A stretch of 5,977 nt of DNA, from NCBI GenBank assembly GCA_013205335.1, contig JABMNB010000492.1, positions 1 through 5,977 of the forward strand, read 5' to 3'. The position numbers and the translations under genes were made by a program. The stretch's first letter is position 1. The number at the start of each line of letters is the position of its first letter. A model generated the notes under the pieces. The model saw only the letters and a list, made by a program, of their open reading frames with translations. It was not told the DNA's origin and ran no database searches. Positions 1 to 5,267 of the stretch are shown in pieces. This DNA is from Rhodospirillales bacterium (GTDB taxonomy: Bacteria > Pseudomonadota > Alphaproteobacteria > Reyranellales > Reyranellaceae).

Positions 1-44
1 GCGGCGCTATTATTCGAGGTGCCTTGGATTTGGTGGTGAACTCG

Positions 45-335
45 ATGGATAGAAAGACACTTTTGGCGGAGCGTCATTATTTTGAGGACAAGCTGATCGA
101 GATAGGCTCGCGCCTGAAGGCAATGGCCGCAGAGGCTGACGCCTTGAAAGTCGAGTTGGAGACTGAGCCGGTTCCCGACGAAAAGCAACGTGGCCTTATA
201 AGGCGGCGACGTAGATTCATCGCACGTCGCAATGCGGAACTTAAGACGGAGCGACAGGCCGCACTGGTCGAGCGTAACAAGCTCATTGCTCGACTGGATG
301 CTGAAGCTGCGGACGAGCCAAAGCTGGATCCTTGA
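45..335 (+). CDS. Small charged helical hypothetical protein
   Basis: I do not recognise this 96-residue protein and assign no function. It is rich in Arg, Lys, Glu, Ala and Leu with almost no Gly, Pro or aromatic residues, so it should be nearly all helix, probably a coiled coil. A basic patch (RRRRRF, about residues 53-58) sits in the middle and could contact nucleic acid or another acidic partner. No signal peptide or membrane segment is seen. The start is uncertain: the ATG at 45 has only a weak upstream purine stretch (GGTGGTGAA), a TTG at 24 follows a GAGG, and the frame stays open to the left edge, so the gene could be longer or cut by the window. It shares the strand of the other genes but is separated from the regulator by 442 bases containing IS debris, so no functional link to the sulfate genes is implied. 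Confidence 0.5.
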   Translation: MDRKTLLAERHYFEDKLIEIGSRLKAMAAEADALKVELETEPVPDEKQRGLIRRRRRFIARRNAELKTERQAALVERNKLIARLDAEAADEPKLDP

Positions 336-336
336 G

Positions 337-367
337 ATCGCCATGGCAAGCTTGGCGATGAGCTTGC
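337..367 (+). repeat. Two interleaved inverted repeats after the stop codon
   Basis: ATCGCCA (337-343) pairs perfectly with TGGCGAT (353-359), and GCAAGCT (346-352) pairs perfectly with AGCTTGC (361-367). The 5' arm of the second stem lies in the loop of the first, so the two hairpins are alternatives or could form a compact pseudoknot-like fold. They begin two bases after the TGA of the small hypothetical gene. No T-run follows, so this is not a canonical intrinsic terminator, although it could still act as an mRNA 3' structure. Confidence 0.4.
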
Positions 368-428
368 AACGTGGTGCTTTCGAACTCGCCGACCTCACGT
401 GACCAGGTCCTCATCAACTCTCGCGGAG

Positions 429-459
429 TGGACTGGAGCCCGTTCGAGGAGAGCGGACC
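429..459 (+). repeat. Possible left terminal inverted repeat of an IS3-family remnant
   Basis: The stretch starts TGGACTGG and lies about 40 bases before the first recognisable transposase codon, the distance and TG-start expected of an IS3-family left end. No matching right end was found in the window, so this rests on position and general resemblance only. Confidence 0.2.
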
Positions 460-470
460 TGAACCAGAGG

Positions 471-684
471 TGATTCAGCGAAGAGCAGGCTATCGAGATC
501 CTTCAACTCTGCCAGGCCGGCGCGAAGCGGAGCGCCCGCCGTCGGTACGGGACCGGCGAGACCACGCTGTACAGCCTAGCAGGAAGAGAACCGCGGGGCG
601 AAGAAGGTGCCGACCGAGGCTATTCACGACAACGCCATATTGAATGTTATTGCTTCGAAGAAGTTAATCGCTTCGAAGAACGCC
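471..684 (+). pseudogene. Degraded IS3-family transposase OrfA remnant
   Basis: Two pieces of an IS3-family OrfA (InsE-like helix-turn-helix protein) can be read, but in different frames. From 474 the frame gives FSEEQAIEIL, then LCQAGAK, then GETTLY, which matches the N-terminal helix-turn-helix pattern of this family (FSEEQIIxIL, xAGAK, xxTxY). From 601, in another frame, KKVPTEAIHDNAILNVIASK matches the usual OrfA C-terminal end (xLLAEAMLDNAxLKDxxxKK). The linking coiled-coil segment is largely missing and the junction is near 600. A TGA at 471-473 replaces the expected N-terminal codons. The codons for IASKKL are followed by IASKNA, an 18-bp tandem duplication (649-666 and 667-684, 13 of 18 bases identical). 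No OrfB catalytic DDE sequence is present. This is dead mobile DNA and cannot encode a working transposase. The family assignment is from remembered motifs. Confidence 0.65.
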
Positions 685-777
685 GGACCCTGCTTTAAAA
701 ACAACCGTGACGTGAGCCGCATCGGGTGGTCGTTGACCGCGCCCGCGTGAGGCTCTGATCCAACAACGGGGCTTGAA
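685..777 (+). promoter_or_regulatory. Leader region of the Rrf2 gene, weak promoter and dyad signals
   Basis: This gap must carry the regulator's 5' signals if it has its own promoter. A TTGACC (733-738) matches five of six -35 bases, but the best downstream -10 (TCTGAT, 754-759) is only 15 bases away and matches four of six, so the promoter call is weak. A broken dyad surrounds the TTGACC: CGGG (723-726) pairs with CCCG (742-745), and GGTC (728-731) pairs with GACC (735-738) around GTT. Such a dyad could serve autoregulation. The ribosome-binding site is modest: GGGG at 768-771, six bases before the ATG. Confidence 0.25.
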
Positions 778-1254
778 ATGATCTCTCAACGGGCAAGGTA
801 TGCGCTCAGAGCTCTCATGGCCCTGGCCCAGGCGGATCCCGATCGCGCCGTCATGATTTCCGACCTGTCGAAGTCCTGCTCAATTCCCAAGAAGTTCCTG
901 GAACAGATACTGCTTGATCTCAAGCACCACGACCTCTTGCGTAGCAAGCGTGGCAAGTTCGGGGGGTATCAGCTCAACAAGCAGCCTTCGCAGATCATGT
1001 TCGGAGAGGTTCTTCGGATCGTCGACGGGCCGATCGCCCTGTTGCCGTGTCTGTCGAAGATTTCCTATCGGCGGTGCGCGGATTGTCTGGACGAGGCGAC
1101 CTGTGAGATTCGACACGTGTTTGCGCATGTCGCGGAGTCGAGCCGGGACATCCTCGACAACACGAGTCTTCTGGATGCCATGACGGGACGCGACGTGCGC
1201 CGGAAGCGAATGGCGAAGAAAACGACAAAAACGCGGGACGGCCTTTCCGTCTGA
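778..1254 (+). CDS. Rrf2-family transcriptional regulator with four clustered cysteines
   Basis: This 158-residue cytoplasmic DNA-binding protein belongs to the Rrf2 family (IscR, NsrR, CymR, RirA). The N-terminal winged helix-turn-helix is typical: an opening QRARYALRALMALA helix, the recognition region IPKKFLEQILLDL (36-48), and the wing RSKRGKFGGYQL (55-66). E42 aligns with IscR Glu43, which affects site choice in E. coli. GEVLRIVDGPIA (76-87) precedes the cysteine loop, with C91, C100, C103 and C109 (spacing C-X8-C-X2-C-X5-C), then H113. IscR uses three cysteines in the same region for its [2Fe-2S] cluster, so a cluster or thiol sensor is plausible but unproven. The extra basic tail (GRDVRRKRMAKKTTK) exceeds the family core. 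It sits 136 bases upstream of a sulfate-import operon on the same strand, with a palindrome in the gap. Its likely job is therefore control of sulfate uptake, by inference from context. The ATG at 778 gives the canonical family N-terminus. Confidence 0.9.
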   Translation: MISQRARYALRALMALAQADPDRAVMISDLSKSCSIPKKFLEQILLDLKHHDLLRSKRGKFGGYQLNKQPSQIMFGEVLRIVDGPIALLPCLSKISYRRCADCLDEATCEIRHVFAHVAESSRDILDNTSLLDAMTGRDVRRKRMAKKTTKTRDGLSV

Positions 1255-1298
1255 TCGCAACGGCGTGGACACAACTCCGATTGTCCTCAGGCCGGGGG

Positions 1299-1304
1299 TT
1301 GACA
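1299..1304 (+). promoter_or_regulatory. Putative -35 element of the sulfate operon promoter
   Basis: A perfect TTGACA lies 87-92 bases before the chosen start of the binding-protein gene. No clear -10 is present at 16-18 bases spacing; the best is GAGAAA at 1323-1328 (three of six bases). This suggests an activator-dependent, weak or differently shaped promoter. The adjoining palindrome would cover the spacer and -10, which fits a regulated promoter. Confidence 0.45.
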
Positions 1305-1305
1305 A

Positions 1306-1326
1306 TCTCTACTGAACTAGTCGAGA
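1306..1326 (+). promoter_or_regulatory. 21-bp palindrome, candidate operator for the Rrf2 regulator
   Basis: Arms TCTCTACT (1306-1313) and AGTCGAGA (1319-1326) are reverse complements at seven of eight positions around the centre GAACT. The core from 1310 to 1322 (TACTGAACTAGTC) matches the IscR type-1 core GACTRWWWYAGTC at 11 of 13 positions. Extending to 25 positions (1304-1328), I count 19 matches to the remembered E. coli consensus. The dyad begins one base after TTGACA plus A, so a bound dimer would block RNA polymerase. The adjacent gene encodes an Rrf2 protein, the family that binds such sites. Dyad and position are seen; binding is inferred. Confidence 0.5.
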
Positions 1327-1377
1327 AATAAAGAGCGATTTGGAAGTCTGCTTTGATCCAGCCATTCGACTGACTGT

Positions 1378-1383
1378 AGGAGG
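1378..1383 (+). promoter_or_regulatory. Strong ribosome-binding site deciding the binding-protein start
   Basis: A perfect AGGAGG precedes three consecutive in-frame ATG codons (1385, 1388, 1391). Spacing is 1, 4 and 7 bases respectively, so 1391 is the best placed start and 1388 is possible. The farther ATG at 1340 lies upstream of this site and would put a non-signal-like stretch before the signal peptide, so it is rejected. Confidence 0.75.
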
Positions 1384-1390
1384 CATGATG

Positions 1391-2434
1391 ATGGGCTTGC
1401 ACCGTCGTACTTTTCTCGCAGCAGGCGCAGCGCTGAGCGCGTTGACTGCCTCCTGGCCAACGTTCGGTCAGACCCCAGCCACTGTGGTTCTGACCAACGT
1501 TTCCTATGATCCGACGCGCGAACTCTATCGCGCGGTGAACGACGCTTTCGCCGGTGAATGGCGACGCAGCACGGGCCAGAAGGCGACGATCCGGACGTCC
1601 CATGGCGGATCCGGCCGGCAGGCACGCTCGGTAATCGATGGTCTTGAAGCCGATGTCGTGACCCTCGCTCTGGCGGGTGACATCGATGCGATCGCCCGCG
1701 AGTCGAGGCGTTTGCCTGAGAACTGGCAGTCGCGCCTTCCCAAAAATTCCTGCCCCTACACATCGACGATCGTGTTCGTCGTTCGCAAGGGCAATCCCAA
1801 GGGCATCAAGGAGTGGTCGGACCTCGCCAGGCCCGGCGTGTCTGTCGTCACGCCCAACCCGAAGACGTCGGGAGGCGCGCGTTGGAACTATCTCGCGGCC
1901 TGGGCCGATGAGCTCGAGCGGACGAAGGGCGACCAGGCGGCCGCCCGCAAACTCGTCGAGGCCATTTTCAGGAATGTACCGGTGCTCGATTCCGGCGCGC
2001 GTGGTTCGACCACGACCTTCGCGCAGCGCGCCGTCGGCGACGTTCTGATTTCGTGGGAGAACGAGGCCTTTCTGGCCCTGCAGGAATTCGGCGCCGACAA
2101 GTTCGACATCGTGGTGCCTTCCTTGTCGATACTGGCGGAACCGCCGGTGGCCGTCGTGGATGCCGTTGTCGACAAGCGCGGCACCCGAAAGGCGGCGGAG
2201 GCCTATCTCAACTTCCTCTATTCGGCGCCGGGCCAGAAGATCATCGCCCGGAACTTCTACCGGCCTTTCAAGTCGGAGGATGCGGATCCAGCTGATCTGG
2301 CCCGCTTCCCCAAGATCAAGCTGGTGACAATCGACCAGGTTTTCGGCGGTTGGAAGAAAGCGCAAGCTGAGCATTTCGCCGACGGCGCCATCTTCGATCA
2401 GATCTACAAGCCGTCGGGCAAGGCTTCTCGGTGA
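1391..2434 (+). CDS. sbp: Sulfate/thiosulfate ABC transporter periplasmic binding protein
   Basis: This 347-residue protein captures sulfate (or thiosulfate) in the periplasm and delivers it to the CysTWA importer. A signal peptide covers about residues 1-27 with a twin arginine (HRRTFLAAG, R5-R6) before a hydrophobic stretch, so export may be by Tat or Sec. Family motifs follow: NVSYDPTRELY (36-46), SHGGSGRQARSVIDGLEADV (70-89), PNPKTSGGARWNYLAAW (155-171) and ISWENEA (220-226). By remembered Salmonella Sbp numbering (Asp11, Ser45, Ser130, Gly131, Gly132, Ala173, Trp192), the ligand residues correspond to D40, S74, S160, G161, G162, A203 and W222, and all are retained. Length is normal for the family. 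Its TGA overlaps the GTG of cysT by four bases, making it the first gene of the operon. Sequence alone cannot separate Sbp from the thiosulfate-preferring CysP; the symbol is used for the family. Confidence 0.93.
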   Translation: MGLHRRTFLAAGAALSALTASWPTFGQTPATVVLTNVSYDPTRELYRAVNDAFAGEWRRSTGQKATIRTSHGGSGRQARSVIDGLEADVVTLALAGDIDAIARESRRLPENWQSRLPKNSCPYTSTIVFVVRKGNPKGIKEWSDLARPGVSVVTPNPKTSGGARWNYLAAWADELERTKGDQAAARKLVEAIFRNVPVLDSGARGSTTTFAQRAVGDVLISWENEAFLALQEFGADKFDIVVPSLSILAEPPVAVVDAVVDKRGTRKAAEAYLNFLYSAPGQKIIARNFYRPFKSEDADPADLARFPKIKLVTIDQVFGGWKKAQAEHFADGAIFDQIYKPSGKASR

Positions 2435-3291
2435 CGGTTTCTAAGGTGACGGGCCAACGTTTCACCTTCGTGAGACCGAGTGCCCTGCCTGGCTTCGGTA
2501 TCACGCTGGGATTCGCGACGACCTACCTTTCCCTGATCGTCTTGCTGCCGCTGGTCGTGCTGGTGTGGCGGGCGAGCGCCCTCGGGCTCGATGGAATCTG
2601 GAAGGTCGCGACCACGCCGCGCGTCATGGCTGCGCTTGAAGTCAGCTTCATGACCTCGGCGCTGGCGGCCCTGCTCAACGCCTTCTTCGGCACGCTGGTC
2701 GCCTGGGTGCTTGTCCGGTACGACTTCCCCGGGCGGCGCCTCCTCGACGCCGCCGTGGACCTGCCGTTTGCCCTCCCAACTGCGGTGGCGGGTATCGCGC
2801 TCGCGGCGCTCTATGCGCCCAACGGGTGGATCGGCGCGCTATTTGCGCCGTGGGGCATCAAGATCGCGTTTACGCCGCTGGGTATCTTCATCGCTCTCGT
2901 GTTCATCGGCTTGCCATTTGTCGTGCGCACAGTGCAGCCCGTGTTGCAGGATTTTGAACGCGAGGTCGAGGAAGCGTCGGCGACCCTGGGCGCCACGCGC
3001 CTGCAGACCGTCTTTCGGGTTGTGCTGCCGGCCCTCGTTCCCGCGCTGGTGACAGGCGTCGCCCTGGCTTTTGCCCGAGCAGTCGGAGAGTACGGTTCGG
3101 TGATCTTCATCGCCGGCAACATTCCCTTCGTGTCCGAGATCGCGCCGCTGCTGATTGTGACCCGCCTCGAGGAGTTCGACTATGCCGGGGCATCGGCGAT
3201 TGCCGTCGTGATGCTGACAATCTCCTTCGTCGCGCTGCTCATCATCAATTCCGTCCAGGCCTTGAGTCGGAGGAGGTACGAAGGTGCGTGA
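2431..3291 (+). CDS. cysT: Sulfate ABC transporter permease CysT (CysU)
   Basis: This 286-residue inner-membrane protein forms one half of the sulfate channel with CysW. The first membrane helix spans about residues 22-46 after the family-typical LPGFGITLGF, and about five further hydrophobic segments follow, the last at about 248-276. The cytoplasmic coupling (EAA) loop that docks on CysA is visible as EEASATLGA (180-188), followed by VVLPALVPALVTG. AVGEYGSVIFIAGN is also characteristic of this permease. The start is a GTG overlapping the sbp stop as GTGA, with a short AGG seven bases upstream, so translation is probably coupled to sbp. Alternative in-frame GTG at 2446 would remove only five residues. 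Length is normal and no frame disruption is seen. Confidence 0.94.
   Translation: MTVSKVTGQRFTFVRPSALPGFGITLGFATTYLSLIVLLPLVVLVWRASALGLDGIWKVATTPRVMAALEVSFMTSALAALLNAFFGTLVAWVLVRYDFPGRRLLDAAVDLPFALPTAVAGIALAALYAPNGWIGALFAPWGIKIAFTPLGIFIALVFIGLPFVVRTVQPVLQDFEREVEEASATLGATRLQTVFRVVLPALVPALVTGVALAFARAVGEYGSVIFIAGNIPFVSEIAPLLIVTRLEEFDYAGASAIAVVMLTISFVALLIINSVQALSRRRYEGA
3269..3276 (+). promoter_or_regulatory. Ribosome-binding site for cysW inside cysT
   Basis: GGAGGAGG lies within the last codons of cysT, seven bases before the GTG at 3284. It is one of the strongest Shine-Dalgarno matches in the window and fixes the cysW start, which overlaps the cysT end by eight bases. Confidence 0.75.
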
Positions 3292-4126
3292 GACGGCACT
3301 CACCGAGAGCCGGCCGCTGCAGTGGTTGTTGATCGCCGCCGCGGTGGCGTTCCTGGCGTTGTTCCTGGTCCTGCCGTTGGTGGCCGTCTTCATCGAAGCG
3401 CTGCACCGGGGCATCGAGCCGCTTCTCGCTACCTATGCCGACGAGGATACACTCGCGGCGATCTACCTGACGCTCATCGTCGCCGCCATCACGGTGCCGC
3501 TCAACCTCGTGTTTGGTTTGGCCGCGGCCTGGGCGATCGCCAAGTTCGAGTTTCGCGGCAAGAGTCTGCTGATCAGCCTCATCGACCTGCCGTTCTCGGT
3601 CTCGCCCGTCGTGTCGGGATTGACCTTCGTGCTGCTGTTTGGCGCGCAGGGTGTCTTCGGCTCAGCGCTCGACGCGTGGGATATCAAGATCATCTTCGCT
3701 GTGCCGGGCATCGTGCTCGCCACCATTTTCGTCACCTTTCCCTTCATCGCCCGCGAGCTCATTCCGCTGATGCAGGAACAGGGGACATCGGAGGAGGAGG
3801 CCGCCCTCACGCTCGGGGCGTCGGGACTGCGGACGTTCATGACCGTCACCCTGCCGAACGTGCGTTGGGCGCTGTTGTATGGCGTGCTGCTGTGCAACGC
3901 GCGCGCCATGGGCGAATTCGGTGCCGTGTCGGTCGTGTCCGGCCACATCCGGGGCCTCACCAACACGATGCCGCTCCAGGTCGAGATTCTCTACAACGAG
4001 TATAATTTCGTCGGTGCGTTCGCGGTCTCCGCCCTGCTGGCCGGCCTGGCCCTCGTCACCCTTGTCGCAAAGTCAATCCTGGAATGGCGACATGCGGAAG
4101 GCCTCTCAACTGGGCGACGTCACTGA
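3284..4126 (+). CDS. cysW: Sulfate ABC transporter permease CysW
   Basis: This 280-residue protein is the second inner-membrane subunit of the sulfate importer and pairs with CysT. The first helix covers about residues 13-37 (LQWLLIAAAVAFLALFLVLP), and further hydrophobic segments include IDLPFSVSPVVSGL and the C-terminal VGAFAVSALLAGLALVTLV. The EAA coupling loop is EEEAALTLGASG (170-181), followed by VTLPNVRWALLYG. NARAMGEFGAVSVVSGHIRG is a CysW hallmark and distinguishes it from CysT. The GTG start overlaps the end of cysT by eight bases behind a strong ribosome-binding site, and its TGA is one base from the cysA ATG. This arrangement indicates co-translation at matched levels. Nothing is truncated or missing. 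Confidence 0.94.
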   Translation: MRETALTESRPLQWLLIAAAVAFLALFLVLPLVAVFIEALHRGIEPLLATYADEDTLAAIYLTLIVAAITVPLNLVFGLAAAWAIAKFEFRGKSLLISLIDLPFSVSPVVSGLTFVLLFGAQGVFGSALDAWDIKIIFAVPGIVLATIFVTFPFIARELIPLMQEQGTSEEEAALTLGASGLRTFMTVTLPNVRWALLYGVLLCNARAMGEFGAVSVVSGHIRGLTNTMPLQVEILYNEYNFVGAFAVSALLAGLALVTLVAKSILEWRHAEGLSTGRRH

Positions 4127-4127
4127 C

Positions 4128-5204
4128 ATGACAGACACAACGTTCGATTTCAGCGGCAAGCCGATCGCCATCACCGCGGAGGGGCTGGCCAAGTCGTTCC
4201 TGGGCGTCGTCGCCGTCAACGGCATCGACCTGCAGGTGAAGCCGGGCGAGTTGATGGCGCTGCTCGGGCCGTCCGGGTCGGGCAAGACGACGTTGCTGCG
4301 CCTGTTCGCCGGCCTGGAAACCCCGACGGCCGGCCGCATCCTGTTCGGCGACGAGGACGCGACGCATCTCCCGGTTCGGGAGCGGCGCGTCGGCTTCATG
4401 TTCCAGCACTACGCGCTGTTCAAACACATGAGCGTCGCCGAGAACGTGGCCTATGGGCTGCATGTCCGGCCGCGCCGCCTGCGGCCCTCCGGCGCGGAAA
4501 TCCGCAAGCGGGCCGAGGATCTGCTGGAACTGGTGCAGCTTCCAGGACTTGGCAAGCGCTACCCGGCGCAGCTGTCGGGCGGCCAGCGCCAGCGCGTCGC
4601 GCTTGCCCGCGCACTCGCCGTGGAGCCGCGGGTGCTTCTGCTCGATGAGCCGTTCGGTGCGCTCGACGCACAGGTCCGCCGCGACCTTCGCCGGTGGCTG
4701 CGCGAACTGCATGATCGCACCGGCCACACCACGCTGTTCGTAACGCACGATCAGGAAGAGGCGCTCGAACTGGCTGATCGCGTCGCGATCCTCAATCGCG
4801 GGCGCCTCGAGCAACTCGGTGGCGCAGACGATATCCTCGATCATCCCGCGACGCCCTTCGTGGCCGGCTTCGTCGGCGATGCGGTCCGTCTGTCGGTGAG
4901 CGTCGAGGCAGGGTGGATCAGCCTCGGGCGGGGCAAGGTGCCGGCGCCGTTCCAGTTTCCTGCTGGGCCCGCCGAGCTGTTCATTCGCCCCTATGACCTC
5001 ACGCTGGCCCATTCGACCGGCCACGGCACCTTCACCGGCAAGGTCGTGGGCACGCGTCGCGTCGGTTCGGCCCGGCGGGCCGAGCTAATTCTCGAGGACG
5101 GCCTGCCGTCGGTCGAGGTGACGCTTCCGCTCGAGCATGCCGTGCTCAAGGGCGAAGAGCTCCATCTCAATCTGCTCACGATGCGGTTGTTTCCAGCACG
5201 CTGA
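4128..5204 (+). CDS. cysA: Sulfate/thiosulfate ABC transporter ATP-binding protein CysA
   Basis: This 358-residue cytoplasmic ATPase powers sulfate import by dimerising and driving CysT/CysW. All motor motifs are intact: Walker A GPSGSGKTT (47-55), Q-loop FQHYALF with Q93, signature LSGGQRQRVALARA (149-162), Walker B VLLLDEP with D173 and E174, D-loop GALD (177-180), and the switch histidine H207 in VTHDQEEA. The C-terminal part (about 240-358) fits the TOBE-type regulatory domain of CysA/MalK-like ATPases, with IRPYDL and GTRRVGSARRAEL segments. ATG 4128, one base after the cysW stop, is the preferred start because the protein then begins just before ITAEGLAKSF. An in-frame ATG at 4092 inside cysW would add 12 unconserved-looking residues. 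Length is normal for the family. It is the last transporter gene of the operon. Confidence 0.95.
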   Translation: MTDTTFDFSGKPIAITAEGLAKSFLGVVAVNGIDLQVKPGELMALLGPSGSGKTTLLRLFAGLETPTAGRILFGDEDATHLPVRERRVGFMFQHYALFKHMSVAENVAYGLHVRPRRLRPSGAEIRKRAEDLLELVQLPGLGKRYPAQLSGGQRQRVALARALAVEPRVLLLDEPFGALDAQVRRDLRRWLRELHDRTGHTTLFVTHDQEEALELADRVAILNRGRLEQLGGADDILDHPATPFVAGFVGDAVRLSVSVEAGWISLGRGKVPAPFQFPAGPAELFIRPYDLTLAHSTGHGTFTGKVVGTRRVGSARRAELILEDGLPSVEVTLPLEHAVLKGEELHLNLLTMRLFPAR

Positions 5205-5216
5205 CAGAGGAACGCC

Positions 5217-5267
5217 ATGCCGAGATCTGCATGCACGACAACGCCACACCTGCGGGGTGAAAAGTGA
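5217..5267 (+). CDS. Possible 16-codon leader ORF between cysA and the flavoprotein
   Basis: An ATG at 5217 follows AGAGG (5206-5210) at six bases spacing, a better ribosome-binding site than that of the next gene. It reads MPRSACTTTPHLRGEK and stops at TGA 5265-5267, overlapping the GTG of the flavoprotein as GTGA. This layout would suit a coupling or leader peptide: ribosomes ending here could restart on the GTG. The peptide contains one cysteine and a run of threonines, too little to argue for amino-acid attenuation. It may simply be chance in a short gap. Confidence 0.3.
   Translation: MPRSACTTTPHLRGEK

Noticed and set aside
371..643. 90-codon + strand frame in the IS region
   Set aside because: Its translation is an Arg/Pro-rich out-of-frame reading. 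The recognisable OrfA similarity lies in the other two frames, so this is not a gene.
653..678. Two CTTCGAAG palindromes 18 bp apart as an operator for the Rrf2 gene
   Set aside because: They coincide with the duplicated Ala-Ser-Lys codons of the transposase remnant (IASKKL/IASKNA), so an 18-bp tandem duplication explains them without a regulatory role.
1271..1301. Inverted repeat CAACTCC/GGGGTTG after the regulator as an intrinsic terminator
   Set aside because: The stem has a mismatch, a long loop and no T-run, and it runs into the TTGACA element.
1340..1390. Upstream ATG at 1340 as the start of the sulfate-binding protein
   Set aside because: It lies before the AGGAGG at 1378-1383, and the extra residues would precede and spoil a normal signal peptide.
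995..2374. Long open frame on the - strand (459 codons) across the regulator and binding-protein genes
   Set aside because: It is antisense to two genes with clear family motifs. Its translation is Arg-rich with no recognisable domain, as expected of a shadow frame in GC-rich coding DNA.
4056..5024. Open frame on the - strand (322 codons) opposite cysA
   Set aside because: It lies fully antisense to an intact CysA with all ATPase motifs, and its translation is a low-complexity mix of Arg, Gln and Ala without domains.
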